DNA of 64,000 nucleotides, taken from assembly GCF_003050935.1 (NCBI RefSeq), contig NZ_QAOX01000003.1, positions 186,001 to 250,000 of the forward strand, in the 5' to 3' direction. Positions 16,224-25,738 of the stretch are shown here, one piece after another. The DNA is from Luteibacter sp. OK325. GTDB taxonomy: Bacteria > Pseudomonadota > Gammaproteobacteria > Xanthomonadales > Rhodanobacteraceae. Position 1 is the stretch's first letter, and every line of letters starts with the position of its first letter. The notes under the pieces are model-generated. The model saw only the letters and a list, made by a program, of their open reading frames with translations. It had not been told where the DNA came from and did not search any database. A program made the translations under genes and the position numbers.

Positions 16224-18305
16224 GTGTCCGGAAAGCTTACCTGGCGTTACCGACGGGCCATTTCCATCGCGCAGCGCCTTCGCTCCAGCGTTGCCCTGCG
16301 TGGATGGCGCGGAACCGTGTCGCGCATCTCACAGGAGTTCGCCTCACGGCCCGAGGTGGACGATTCGCTCAGCCTGCTACCGTTGGACATGGCATTCGAA
16401 CCGTTTGCGCTGCCGTCCAGCGAACAGCCGCGAATCTCCCTGGTCATTCCCGTCTACGGCAAGCTTGAATACACGTTGGCTTGCCTGCGATCGATCGCCG
16501 CGAATCCACCGACCGATGCCTTCGAAGTCATCGTGGTGGACGATGCGTCGCCGGACGACAGCGTCGACACACTGATCCGGGTGTCGGGCCTACGCGTCCT
16601 GCGCAACGCCAGCAACCTTGGCTTCGTCGGCAGCTGCAACGCCGGCGCCGCAGCGGCGCATGGCGAATTCCTGGTCTTCCTCAATAACGACACCCAGGTG
16701 CTGCCAGGCTGGACCGAGGAGTTGCTTCGCTGCTTCGAGTTGCGTGCTGATTGCGGCATTGCCGGCAGCCAGCTGGTCTATCCCGATGGCCGCCTGCAGG
16801 AAGCCGGTGCCTGGGTGTTCGCCGATGCCTCCGCCTGGAACATCGGTCGCTTCGATTCGCGGAGCGATCCTGCCGTGCGCTACGCGCGCAAGGTGGATTA
16901 CGTATCGGGAGCTTCGCTGGCGATTCGCCGCACGGTCTTCACCGAGTTAGGCGGCTTCGATCTGCGCTTCGCGCCGGGCTACTACGAGGACACCGACCTC
17001 GCCTTTGCCGCCCGCGCGGCAGGTTATTCGGTGTGGTACGTGCCGACCAGCGTCGTGGTGCACGCGGAGGGCGTCAGCTCCAACGGCAGCATGGACACCG
17101 GGATGAAGCGGTTCCAGGCGATCAACCGGAAGAAGCTCGCGGACAAATGGCGTGAGGCGCTGGCCGCCCAGCCTGCGGTGGGTACCGCGCTCGCCGAGGT
17201 GGCGAAAGCGAGGCGACGCGGCACGATCCTCGTCGTCGATGTGGCGACGCCGGACGCATCGCGCGATTCGGGTTCGTTGCGCCTGATATCGATGATGCGC
17301 CTGCTTGTCGAGGACGGCTGGCACGTCGTATTCGCACCCGACGATGGCCGCGCCGACGATGGCGCGATCCGCGAACTGGGCCGTCTCGGCATCGAGGTGA
17401 TCGTACGCCCCTGGGTGGATGGCGTTCCGTCCTGGCTGCTTCGATTTGCTGAGGACTTGGATGCGGCGATCCTCAGCCGGCACATGGTCGCGTCGCAATA
17501 CACCAGCTTCGTTCGGCGGTATGCGCCGGGCGCGAAAGTGATCTTCGACACCGTGGACCTGCACTTCCTGCGCGAGGAACGCGCGGCCGAGCGCGCGGGC
17601 AATGCATCGCTCGCGCGACAGGCGGCGACGACGCGCGAACAGGAACTGAGATTGATCGCCGGGGCCGATACCACCTTCGTCGTCAGCGATTACGAGCGGG
17701 ACCTGTTAAGCCGGTTGATGCCGAGTGCGAACGTCGATCTGCTTTCGAATATCCACGAGGTTTATGGCCGGACCGGCGGTCATGAGGGGCGTCGCGACCT
17801 GCTCTTCGTTGGTGGGTTTGGGCATCCGCCGAATGCGGATGCCATGAACTGGATGGCTTCGGAGATCCTGCCCGAGCTGCGTCGCGTGGTGCCCGGCGCG
17901 AACATCCTCGTCGCGGGCGACGTCCCTGAGGGCAATCGCCGGTTATTGTCCGACGCAGGCCTCCACATGCTCGGTCGCGTGCCCGACCTCGAGCCCTTGA
18001 TGTCGTCGTCGCTCGCCTCGATCGCGCCATTGCGATTCGGCGCGGGGGTCAAGGGAAAGATCAACATGGCGATGAGCCACGGGCTGCCCGTAATTGGCAG
18101 CACCGTAGCGGTCGAAGGCATGCGGCTCGAAAACGGCGTGGACGTGCTGGTCGCGGATACCGCCGATGCGTTCGCGGCGGCCTACCTGCGTCTTGTCCGC
18201 GACGCGTCACTGTGGGCGTCCCTGTCCGACCACGCGGTTGAAAACGTCCGTGCCCACTTTTCCGCGGAAGCGGCACGTGACGCCTTGCGTCGCGCGATAC
18301 TCTGA
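16224..18305 (+). CDS. Bifunctional glycosyltransferase (GT2 + GT4-like domains)
   Basis: The protein has 693 residues from a GTG start just after the ETF-QO stop; another GTG within that gene is possible, and no good ribosome site marks either. Residues 70-310 are a GT2 domain (ISLVIPVYGKLEYTLACLRS, VVDDASPDDS, FLNNDTQVLPGW, EDTDLAFAARAAGYSVWY) like rhamnosyltransferases. Residues 345-693 are a GT-B/GT4-type domain (TTFVVSDYERDLLSRLMPSA, GGFGHPPNADAMNWM, KGKINMAMSHGLPVIGS). It likely adds two sugars of a surface polysaccharide in the cytoplasm. Three bases separate it from the next glycosyltransferase gene. Confidence 0.88.
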   Translation: MSGKLTWRYRRAISIAQRLRSSVALRGWRGTVSRISQEFASRPEVDDSLSLLPLDMAFEPFALPSSEQPRISLVIPVYGKLEYTLACLRSIAANPPTDAFEVIVVDDASPDDSVDTLIRVSGLRVLRNASNLGFVGSCNAGAAAAHGEFLVFLNNDTQVLPGWTEELLRCFELRADCGIAGSQLVYPDGRLQEAGAWVFADASAWNIGRFDSRSDPAVRYARKVDYVSGASLAIRRTVFTELGGFDLRFAPGYYEDTDLAFAARAAGYSVWYVPTSVVVHAEGVSSNGSMDTGMKRFQAINRKKLADKWREALAAQPAVGTALAEVAKARRRGTILVVDVATPDASRDSGSLRLISMMRLLVEDGWHVVFAPDDGRADDGAIRELGRLGIEVIVRPWVDGVPSWLLRFAEDLDAAILSRHMVASQYTSFVRRYAPGAKVIFDTVDLHFLREERAAERAGNASLARQAATTREQELRLIAGADTTFVVSDYERDLLSRLMPSANVDLLSNIHEVYGRTGGHEGRRDLLFVGGFGHPPNADAMNWMASEILPELRRVVPGANILVAGDVPEGNRRLLSDAGLHMLGRVPDLEPLMSSSLASIAPLRFGAGVKGKINMAMSHGLPVIGSTVAVEGMRLENGVDVLVADTADAFAAAYLRLVRDASLWASLSDHAVENVRAHFSAEAARDALRRAIL

Positions 18306-18307
18306 GC

Positions 18308-20356
18308 ATGCCCTTGAAACGCCGCCTCCGCTCCCTGGTCTTTCGCAGCCTTCGTCTCGGCTTCCGGCTTACGCCCATGCCTACCGCGACGCGAGACCGT
18401 CTGCGCCAGCGATTTCTTGCCCGTCATGCCGACCTCGTCCCTGCAGGCCCCATCGGGCAGGCGGCAGCCACGGTGTCCATGCGGCCGTACGATCATGCGG
18501 CGCACCGTACGCTCGGCTACGTGGAACGGAAGCACGCGCCCGTGCCCGATCCGTTGCCCGCGACCGTAGTCGCGTTCTACCTTCCACAATTCCACCCGAT
18601 CCCGGAGAACGATCGCTGGTGGGGTCCGGGCTTCACCGAGTGGCGAAACGTCACGCGGGCACTGCCGCAGTTCGAAGGACACCTGCAGCCGAAACTTCCG
18701 ACCGACCTCGGCTATTACGACTTGCGCCTGCCGCAGGTGATGCGCGAACAGATGACGCTTGCGCGTGAATACGGTGTCGGAGCGTTCTGCACGTATTTCT
18801 ACTGGTTTGCCGGCAAGACGCTTCTCGAAGCGCCGCTTCGGCAGTGGCTGGACGACCCATCGCTCGACCTGCCGGTCTGCCTGTGCTGGGCCAATGAGAA
18901 CTGGTCGCGCCGCTGGGATGGCCGTGAAGAAGACCTGCTGATCAGCCAGAAGCACAGCGCCGAGGACGATTTAGCCTTTATCGCGTACGTAGCACCCTAC
19001 CTGCGCGACGCACGCTACTTGCGCGTCGACGGCAAACCCATGCTGCTGGTCTACCGCCCGGGGCTCCTTCCAGAACCGCGTGCAACGGCGACGCGTTGGC
19101 GCACATGGTGCCGGGAGAACGGCATCGGCGAGATCCACCTTGCGTACGTACAGAGTTTCGACAACGTCGATCCGTCCAGCATCGGTTTCGATGCCGCCGT
19201 GGCGTTCCCGCCAAACAACACCAGTCTCGCTCCGATCACCGCGACCAAGCGGCTGATCAATCCTGATTTCGCCGGCCAGGTGCTGGACTGGCGCGAACTG
19301 GCCAAGGCGAGCGTCGCCGCGCCGGAGCCTTCCTACCTTCTCTATCCCGGGGTGAATCCGGGCTGGGACAACGAGGCGCGCCGTGCGGGACGCGGACGCA
19401 GCCTGGTGCACGCAACGCCCCGCGCGTTTTCGTCGTGGACTCGCGAGGCGATCGCGCTCGCCCGGCGCCGTGCGCCGACCGCGCCCCTCGTCTTCGTGAA
19501 TGCATGGAACGAGTGGGCTGAAGGGGCTGTGCTCGAGCCCGATACGAAATACGGTTATGCGTGGCTCGAGGCGATCCGCCGAGCATTCACCGCCGAGCGG
19601 GCCGCGCCGACGCGTCCCTGCGCCGTGGTCCATGTCTGGTACGTCGAACTGCTGGAGGAAATCGTCGACGCGATCCGGGCGACGGGGCTACCCTTCCGCG
19701 TGGTCCTTACGGTGCCTACCGAGCGCGAGGATGCCGTCCGCCGCGAGCTCGCCAGGCTGTCGTTCGAGGCGGAACTGTTCGTGTCGCCCAACCGGGGGCG
19801 GGACATCCTGCCTTTCCTGAAGGTGGCTGCGCGGTTGCGTGACGAGGGCGAGGACGTGGTCCTCAAGCTGCATACCAAGCGGTCGACGCATCGGGAAGAC
19901 GGTGGGGTCTGGCGCATGGAGCTACTGGATCGGCTCGCCGCGCCTGAGCGTGCCGGGGCCATCGTCGAGGCGTTCGCCACGCACGCGGATCTGGGCGTCG
20001 TCGCACCGGAAGGGCATGTCCAGCCTCTCAGCTTCTACTGGGGGGCCAACGCCGCCCACGTCGCCTATCTGTGCGCACTGGCCGGCGTGCCTGAACCGTC
20101 CACCGAGTCGGACAGCTTCGTGGCCGGAAGCATGTTCTGGTGCCGCCTGAGCGCCCTGACGCCGCTGGTCGACGCGCCGCTGACGGAATCGGAGTTCGCC
20201 CCGGAGGCAGGCCAGGTCGACGGCACCATGGCGCACGCCGTGGAGCGGATCGTTTCCCTGTCCGCGTCCAGCCTGGGTTTCCGCACGTCTACCGCGGCGT
20301 CGATCATGAGCGAACCCGAGCCCGCAGGCCCCTACGCCTACGCCCGGCGCTCGTAA
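18308..20356 (+). CDS. WbsX-family plus RgpF-type glycan biosynthesis protein
   Basis: This 682-residue protein has two parts. Residues 85-425 match the WbsX family of polysaccharide genes (VVAFYLPQFHPIPENDRWWG, FTEWRNV, YWFAGKTLLE, CWANENWSRRWDG, NAWNEWAEGAVLEPD). Residues 440-675 match rhamnan synthesis protein F (HVWYVELLEEIVDAI, SPNRGRDILPFLK, KLHTKRSTHREDG). Both occur in O-antigen and rhamnan clusters, so rhamnose-containing glycan assembly is likely, though the linkage is unknown. It forms a two-gene unit with the preceding GT2-GT4 gene and ends about 90 bases before etfB. Confidence 0.88.
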   Translation: MPLKRRLRSLVFRSLRLGFRLTPMPTATRDRLRQRFLARHADLVPAGPIGQAAATVSMRPYDHAAHRTLGYVERKHAPVPDPLPATVVAFYLPQFHPIPENDRWWGPGFTEWRNVTRALPQFEGHLQPKLPTDLGYYDLRLPQVMREQMTLAREYGVGAFCTYFYWFAGKTLLEAPLRQWLDDPSLDLPVCLCWANENWSRRWDGREEDLLISQKHSAEDDLAFIAYVAPYLRDARYLRVDGKPMLLVYRPGLLPEPRATATRWRTWCRENGIGEIHLAYVQSFDNVDPSSIGFDAAVAFPPNNTSLAPITATKRLINPDFAGQVLDWRELAKASVAAPEPSYLLYPGVNPGWDNEARRAGRGRSLVHATPRAFSSWTREAIALARRRAPTAPLVFVNAWNEWAEGAVLEPDTKYGYAWLEAIRRAFTAERAAPTRPCAVVHVWYVELLEEIVDAIRATGLPFRVVLTVPTEREDAVRRELARLSFEAELFVSPNRGRDILPFLKVAARLRDEGEDVVLKLHTKRSTHREDGGVWRMELLDRLAAPERAGAIVEAFATHADLGVVAPEGHVQPLSFYWGANAAHVAYLCALAGVPEPSTESDSFVAGSMFWCRLSALTPLVDAPLTESEFAPEAGQVDGTMAHAVERIVSLSASSLGFRTSTAASIMSEPEPAGPYAYARRS

Positions 20357-20446
20357 GTTTCGGCCCCTTGGCCCAGATTCGCTAGAATGCTCCGTCTACC
20401 TCTACGTTGAGCGCCTCCGGGCGCCCTTTCCCCACAGGAACCGCGA

Positions 20447-21193
20447 ATGAAGATTCTGGTCGGCTACAAGCGCGTCGTGGACTATAACGTCCGCATCCAG
20501 GTGAAACCTGACGGCACCGGCGTCGTCACGGACGGCGTGAAGCTCTCCGCGAACCCGTTCGACGACATCGCCCTCGAAGAGGCCCTGCGCCTGCGCGAGA
20601 AGGGCGTGGCCGAGGAAGTCATCGTGGTCGGTATCGGCCCGGCGGACCTCACGGCCCACCTGCGTAACGGCCTGGCCATGGGTGCCAACCGCGCCATCCA
20701 CGTGCAGACCGCCGACGCCGTCTCGCCGCTGACCGCCGCCCGCACCTTTCTCAAGCTCATTGAGAAAGAGCAGCCCGGCCTGGTGATCCTGGGCAAGCAG
20801 GCCATCGACGACGACGCCAACCAGACCGGCCAGATGCTGGCGGCCCTGTGGGACCGCCCGCAGGCCACGTTCGCCAGCAAGGTCGAGATTGCCGACGGCA
20901 AGGCCACGGTGACCCGTGAAGTCGATGCCGGCCTCGAGACCATCGAAGCCGACCTGCCAGCCGTGATCACCACGGATCTGCGTCTGAACGAGCCGCGCTT
21001 CATCAAGCTGCCGGACATCATGAAGGCGAAGGCGAAGCCGATCGACGTGATCGAGCTGGGCTCGCTGGGCATCGATGCCGCCGACCACATCAAAACCACG
21101 CACTACGCTGCCCCGGCCAAGCGGACCAAGGGTGTGATGGTGAAGGACGCCGCCGAGCTCGTCGCGGCCCTCAAGCAGAAGGGCCTGCTGTAA
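20447..21193 (+). CDS. etfB: Electron transfer flavoprotein beta subunit
   Basis: The 248-residue protein matches EtfB throughout: MKILVGYKRVVDYNVRIQVK, NPFDDIALEEALRLREKG, GKQAIDDDANQTGQMLAALW, and the AMP-binding and ETF-recognition region near RFIKLPDIMKAKAKPID. With EtfA it accepts electrons from acyl-CoA dehydrogenases and passes them to ETF-QO. AGGAA lies 7 bases upstream of the ATG. A TAGAAT hexamer about 60 bases upstream could be the -10 of its own promoter, though no matching -35 is evident. etfA follows after 22 bases. Confidence 0.97.
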   Translation: MKILVGYKRVVDYNVRIQVKPDGTGVVTDGVKLSANPFDDIALEEALRLREKGVAEEVIVVGIGPADLTAHLRNGLAMGANRAIHVQTADAVSPLTAARTFLKLIEKEQPGLVILGKQAIDDDANQTGQMLAALWDRPQATFASKVEIADGKATVTREVDAGLETIEADLPAVITTDLRLNEPRFIKLPDIMKAKAKPIDVIELGSLGIDAADHIKTTHYAAPAKRTKGVMVKDAAELVAALKQKGLL

Positions 21194-21215
21194 AGCAGCC
21201 GACCGGAGAACCGAC

Positions 21216-22157
21216 ATGTCCAAGATCCTCGTTATCGCCGAACACCTCGACGGCAAGCTCAACGGCGCCACGGCCCGTGCGGTCAGCGCCGCGGTCGCCA
21301 CCAAGCCGGAATCCATCGACGTCATCGTACTGTCTGACGCGCCCGACGCGGTTGCCGCCGAAGCCGCGAAGATCGATGGCGTCAGCAAAGTGCTGACTGT
21401 GGCTCGTGCCGAAAACGCGCACACGCTCGCCGCCATTCTCGCGCCGCAGATCGCAAAGGCGGCCGTCGGTTACTCCCACGTCTTCGCCCCCTCGACCACC
21501 TTCGGCAAGGACCTCGCCCCGCGCGTGGCCGCCCTGCTCGGCGTGTCGCAGGTGAGCGACGTGATGAGCGTGGAAGGTGCGCACAGCTTCAAGCGCCCCA
21601 TTTATGCCGGCAACGCCATCGTCACGGTGGAAGTGGACGCCGCCTCGACCGTCGTCGCCACGATCCGCACGGCTTCCTGGCCGGCGGCTGCTTCGAACGG
21701 GAGTGCGCCGGTCGAAGCACTGACTGTCGACGCTACCCTGCCCTCGCATACGCGCTTCGTGAACCTGCAGCAGGGCAAGAGCGACCGCCCGGATCTGCAG
21801 GGCGCTTCCAAGGTGGTCAGCGGCGGCCGTGGCGTGGGCTCGAAGGAGAACTTCGAAATCATCTACAAGTTCGCCGACAAGATTGGTGCGGGCGTGGGCG
21901 CTTCGCGCGCCGCGGTCGATGCCGGTTACTGCCCGAACGAGATGCAGGTTGGCCAGACCGGCAAGATCATTGCGCCGGAGCTGTATATGGCGATTGGTAT
22001 CTCGGGTGCGATCCAGCATCTGACGGGTATCAAGGACGCCGGCACGATTGTCGCGATCAACAAGGACGGTGAAGCGCCGATCTTTGAAATTGCGGACATC
22101 GGCCTGGTGGGGGATCTGTTTAAGATTTTGCCGGAGCTGGAAGCGGCGATTGGCTGA
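21216..22157 (+). CDS. etfA: Electron transfer flavoprotein alpha subunit
   Basis: The 313-residue length is normal for EtfA. The C-terminal FAD domain is clear: [60 protein letters not shown] and [20 protein letters not shown]. It is the second gene of the etfBA pair. It marks the left border of the variable surface-polysaccharide locus, as in Xanthomonas where lps genes lie between etfA and metB. Confidence 0.97.
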   Translation: MSKILVIAEHLDGKLNGATARAVSAAVATKPESIDVIVLSDAPDAVAAEAAKIDGVSKVLTVARAENAHTLAAILAPQIAKAAVGYSHVFAPSTTFGKDLAPRVAALLGVSQVSDVMSVEGAHSFKRPIYAGNAIVTVEVDAASTVVATIRTASWPAAASNGSAPVEALTVDATLPSHTRFVNLQQGKSDRPDLQGASKVVSGGRGVGSKENFEIIYKFADKIGAGVGASRAAVDAGYCPNEMQVGQTGKIIAPELYMAIGISGAIQHLTGIKDAGTIVAINKDGEAPIFEIADIGLVGDLFKILPELEAAIG

Positions 22158-22246
22158 TTCGCGATCGGGGCCGTCATGGCGGCCCGGGTCTTGTACGAGT
22201 GAGTCGCGGCACATACCGCGGCTGTGATGGTTGAAAGGGGATACAA

Positions 22247-23692
22247 ATGGCGGCTACGGCGACGGATCACGCAGCAAAGACGGGTGTACCGCTTTGCGTG
22301 GACCTGGATGGAACACTGATCCGATCCGACTTGCTGGTCGAGTCGGCGCTGGCGCTGCTCGCCCACCAGCCCCTGGCGATCTTTTCGATGTTCGGCTGGC
22401 TCCTTCGGGGCAAAGCGCATCTCAAGCAACAGATTGCGCGGCGGGTCGAACTGGACCCCTCCGCACTCCCATACAACGGTGAGTTGATCGCCTGGCTGAG
22501 GGAGCAGCGGGCGGAACGGCATGTCGTCCTCTGCACCGCCTCGGACGTCAAACTGGCGACGCCCGTCGCCGAGCACGCGGCGGTCTTCGACGAAATCATC
22601 GCCAGCGACGGCCACGTCAATCTCTCCGGATCGAACAAGGCCAAAGCACTGGTCGATCGCTTTGGCGACAAGGGTTTCGATTACATCGGCAACGCGCCGG
22701 TCGATCTTGCCGTGTGGAAGCACGCTCGCGCTGCGCTTGTCGTTGAAAGCGGCCAGGCGCTGTCGAAGGCTGCCGCCAAGGTTGCCCCGATCGAGAAGCG
22801 TTTCGAAGTGCGCGCTGGTGGCATCAAGGCGTGGGCCAAGGCTTTGCGCGTGCACCAGTGGATCAAGAACGTCCTCGTTTTCCTGCCGCTACTGGCATCG
22901 CACCGAGTATTCGAAATCGATGCCCTGGCGACGACATTGCTGGCGTTCCTGTGTTTCGGGCTGTGCGCGTCAAGTGTCTACCTGACCAACGACCTGCTGG
23001 ACCTGCCATCCGACCGGCAGCATCACCGCAAGCGCAACCGGCCCTTTGCGGCAGGAACGCTTCCGTTGATCGCCGGGCCGATCGCAGCGGTACTGTTGCT
23101 CATCGCGGGCTTCGGGCTGGCTTTCTTTGTCTCGCACCAGTTCGTCGCCGTGCTGCTCGGCTATTACTTGCTCACGAGCGCGTATTCGATTCGCCTGAAG
23201 CGGATCATGATGCTCGATGTCGTCGTGCTTGCCACCCTGTATACCACCCGTATCCTTGCTGGCATCGCGGCGATACACACCAAGCCATCCTTCTGGCTGC
23301 TCGCCTTTTCGATGTTCATCTTCCTCAGCCTGGCCATGGTCAAGCGTTACACCGAACTGCTCGCCCTGCAGGCCAGCGGCAAGGTCAAGGCCAGCGGTCG
23401 CGGCTACGACGTCGACGACATCCCGCTGATCCAGTCGATGGGCAGCTCGAGCGGCTACCTCGCCGTCCTGGTGCTCGCGCTCTATATCGACAGCACGGCA
23501 AGCATGTCGCTTTACCGCCATCCGCACTACCTGTGGATGCTCTGCCCGCTCCTGCTTTATTGGATCAGCCGCACCTGGGCCATCGCTCATCGTGGCGTCA
23601 TGCACGACGATCCGGTGGTATTCGCCGTGATGGACCGGACCAGCCAGATTCTCGGCGTGATCGCGGCCGTCATCGTTGCCGCGGCGATCTGA
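22247..23692 (+). CDS. HAD phosphatase-UbiA prenyltransferase fusion (DPPR synthase-like)
   Basis: The protein has 481 residues. Residues 15-185 form a HAD-like domain with DLDGT at 19-23. Residues 195-481 form a UbiA membrane domain of about nine helices with the first Asp motif NDLLDLPSD (248-256) and a second motif ending in D324 ([12 protein letters not shown]). This motif set matches the decaprenyl-phosphate phosphoribosyltransferase type (mycobacterial Rv3806c), which joins PRPP to a polyprenyl phosphate. The HAD domain could remove the 5-phosphate. The ATG has AAAGGGG upstream. Its stop overlaps the DprE1-like ATG. It is the first gene of a long plus-strand run to 34.5 kb. Confidence 0.88.
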   Translation: MAATATDHAAKTGVPLCVDLDGTLIRSDLLVESALALLAHQPLAIFSMFGWLLRGKAHLKQQIARRVELDPSALPYNGELIAWLREQRAERHVVLCTASDVKLATPVAEHAAVFDEIIASDGHVNLSGSNKAKALVDRFGDKGFDYIGNAPVDLAVWKHARAALVVESGQALSKAAAKVAPIEKRFEVRAGGIKAWAKALRVHQWIKNVLVFLPLLASHRVFEIDALATTLLAFLCFGLCASSVYLTNDLLDLPSDRQHHRKRNRPFAAGTLPLIAGPIAAVLLLIAGFGLAFFVSHQFVAVLLGYYLLTSAYSIRLKRIMMLDVVVLATLYTTRILAGIAAIHTKPSFWLLAFSMFIFLSLAMVKRYTELLALQASGKVKASGRGYDVDDIPLIQSMGSSSGYLAVLVLALYIDSTASMSLYRHPHYLWMLCPLLLYWISRTWAIAHRGVMHDDPVVFAVMDRTSQILGVIAAVIVAAAI

Positions 23693-24996
23693 TGGCGGCC
23701 GCGGGACGCTCCTGGGGCCGCTACCCGGTCACGACCGAGAAGGTCGTCGCCCTGTCGGACCGCCACGCATCCTTGCCGAAGAGCGACGTGCCTGTACTTC
23801 CCCTGGGCAACGCTCGCAGCTACGGCGATAGTTGCCTGAATGACGGTGGCGTGTTGCTGGCCGCGCGTGGTCTCGATCACTTCATCGCCTTTGACCCGGC
23901 AAGCGGCACCCTGACCTGCGAAGCGGGCGTGCTGTTCTCCGAGATCCTCGACCTTGCCGTGCCGCAAGGGTGGTTTCTTCCGGTCACCCCTGGCACGCGC
24001 TTCGTGACGGTCGGTGGCGCCATTGCCAACGACGTGCACGGGAAGAACCATCATCGCGCGGGGACGTTCGGCCACCATGTGCTCGCGTTCGAACTGCTGC
24101 GTACCGATGGCACGCGTTTGCGCTGCACCCCCACGGAAAATGCTGAGTGGTTCGCGGCAACCGTCGGCGGCCTTGGCCTCACCGGTGTCGTGACCTGGGC
24201 AGCGATCCAGCTGCGGCGCATCGCCGGGCCCTGGATGTCCGCGGAGAATCACCGGTTCGGCAACCTGTCGGAATTCTTCGAGCTTTCGCGCGCATCGGAT
24301 CGTGATTACGAGTACACGGTGTCGTGGATCGACTGCGTCGCGAGCGGCAAAGCGCTTGGGCGCGGTCTGTTCAGCCGCGCCAATCACGCGCCGGCCAGCC
24401 CCGACTCGCGCCCGGCCGCAGGAAACAGGACGCTCGGCGTGCCATTCACGCCCCCGATATCACTGATCAACCCGCTCAGTCTGCGTGCGTTCAACCAGCT
24501 CTACTATCATCGCCAGCGGAAGTCGGTGGTCCACGCGACGACGCATTACCAGCCCTTTTTCTATCCGTTGGACAGCATCGCCAACTGGAACCGGATCTAC
24601 GGCCCCCGGGGCTTCCTCCAGTATCAGTGCGTCGTGCCACCGGAAGCCGCCGAGACCGCCATGGCCGAACTGGTTTCGACCATTTCGGCCGGGGGCGCGG
24701 GGTCGTTCCTCGCGGTGCTCAAACAGTTCGGCGACAAACCGTCGCCGGGGATGCTGTCGTTTCCACGGCCCGGTGCCACGCTCGCACTGGATTTCCCGAA
24801 TGGCGGCGCGCCGACGCTTGCGCTGCTCGACCGCCTCGATGCGATCGTGGACGGAGTCGGCGGCGCTGTGTATCCAGCGAAGGATGCCCGCATGTCCGGC
24901 GCGCATTTCCGTCGCTACTTCCCCCAGTGGGAAGCCTTCTCCCGGTTCGTCGATCCGGGTATTTCTTCAAGTTTCTGGCGTAGGGTCACGGAGTAA
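23692..24996 (+). CDS. DprE1-like FAD-dependent polyprenyl-P-ribose 2'-oxidase
   Basis: This 434-residue flavoprotein has the FAD-binding loop FVTVGGAIANDVHGKNHHRA (104-123), nearly identical to mycobacterial DprE1, then GTFGHHV, and an early LGNARSYGDSCLNDGG. DprE1 oxidises the 2'-OH of decaprenyl-phosphoribose, the first half of epimerisation to the arabinose donor. In my alignment the cysteine targeted by benzothiazinones in M. tuberculosis (in NICVDFP) is alanine here (TLALDFP). It overlaps the UbiA gene by one base (TGATG) and precedes the DprE2-like gene by 2 bases. Confidence 0.9.
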   Translation: MAAAGRSWGRYPVTTEKVVALSDRHASLPKSDVPVLPLGNARSYGDSCLNDGGVLLAARGLDHFIAFDPASGTLTCEAGVLFSEILDLAVPQGWFLPVTPGTRFVTVGGAIANDVHGKNHHRAGTFGHHVLAFELLRTDGTRLRCTPTENAEWFAATVGGLGLTGVVTWAAIQLRRIAGPWMSAENHRFGNLSEFFELSRASDRDYEYTVSWIDCVASGKALGRGLFSRANHAPASPDSRPAAGNRTLGVPFTPPISLINPLSLRAFNQLYYHRQRKSVVHATTHYQPFFYPLDSIANWNRIYGPRGFLQYQCVVPPEAAETAMAELVSTISAGGAGSFLAVLKQFGDKPSPGMLSFPRPGATLALDFPNGGAPTLALLDRLDAIVDGVGGAVYPAKDARMSGAHFRRYFPQWEAFSRFVDPGISSSFWRRVTE

Positions 24997-24998
24997 CG

Positions 24999-25736
24999 AT
25001 GCAACGAGTTCTGATCATCGGCGCCACATCCGCCATCGCCGAAGCCACGGCTCGCATCTATGCCGAGCGGGGCTCCCGGCTGCATCTGGTCGCACGTAGC
25101 GCCGATCGCCTCAAGACCATCACCGAAGACCTGCGTATCCGCGGCGCGGCGGAGATCGGCCACGGCAGCCTTGATGTGAACGATGTGTCCGCGCACGCCG
25201 CCGTCCTCGATGCCGCGTGGGCCGACCTCGGCGATGTGGATGTCGTACTGATTGCCCATGGCACGCTCCCGGACCAGAAGGCATGCGAGGCATCCGTGGA
25301 GACGGCGCTGGCCGAGTTCGCGACCAATGCCACGTCGACCATCGCCTTGCTGACGCTTATCTCCAACCGCATGCAGCAAGCGCGCCGCGGCAGCATTGCG
25401 GTGATCTCTTCGGTCGCCGGCGACCGCGGCCGTTCCAGCAATTACCTTTATGGCTCGGCCAAGGCGGCAGTGTCCGCGTTCCTTAGCGGGTTGCGCCAGC
25501 GCATGGCCAGGCACGGCGTGGATGTCATCACCATCAAGCCCGGCTTCGTCGATACGCCGATGACCCGTGAGTTCAAGAAGGGCGCCCTCTGGGCGAAACC
25601 CGAGGCCATCGCATCGGGCATCGTGAAGGCTGTCGACAAGGGCCGGTCCGTGGCGTACCTACCGTGGTTCTGGTTCGGCATCATGACGATCATCCGCAGC
25701 ATTCCCGAATTCCTCTTCAAGCGCCTCAGCCTCTGA
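24999..25736 (+). CDS. DprE2-like short-chain reductase
   Basis: The 245-residue SDR has a nucleotide-binding GATSAIAE (8-15) and a catalytic Ser in VISSVAGDRG with Tyr151-x-x-x-Lys155 (YGSAK). The stretch SSVAGDRGRSSNYLYGSAKA and the C-terminal RSIPEFLFKRLSL closely resemble mycobacterial DprE2, which reduces the 2'-keto intermediate to decaprenyl-phospho-arabinose with NADH. The tight spacing behind the DprE1-like gene supports a joint reaction. Without that context it would be annotated only as an SDR. Confidence 0.88.
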   Translation: MQRVLIIGATSAIAEATARIYAERGSRLHLVARSADRLKTITEDLRIRGAAEIGHGSLDVNDVSAHAAVLDAAWADLGDVDVVLIAHGTLPDQKACEASVETALAEFATNATSTIALLTLISNRMQQARRGSIAVISSVAGDRGRSSNYLYGSAKAAVSAFLSGLRQRMARHGVDVITIKPGFVDTPMTREFKKGALWAKPEAIASGIVKAVDKGRSVAYLPWFWFGIMTIIRSIPEFLFKRLSL

Positions 25737-25738
25737 CC

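Noticed and set aside
20358-20388. Promoter for etfB around the TAGAAT hexamer
   Set aside because: The -10-like hexamer is good, but the only -35-like sequences are at 9 or 19 bases spacing, so it is not listed as a feature.
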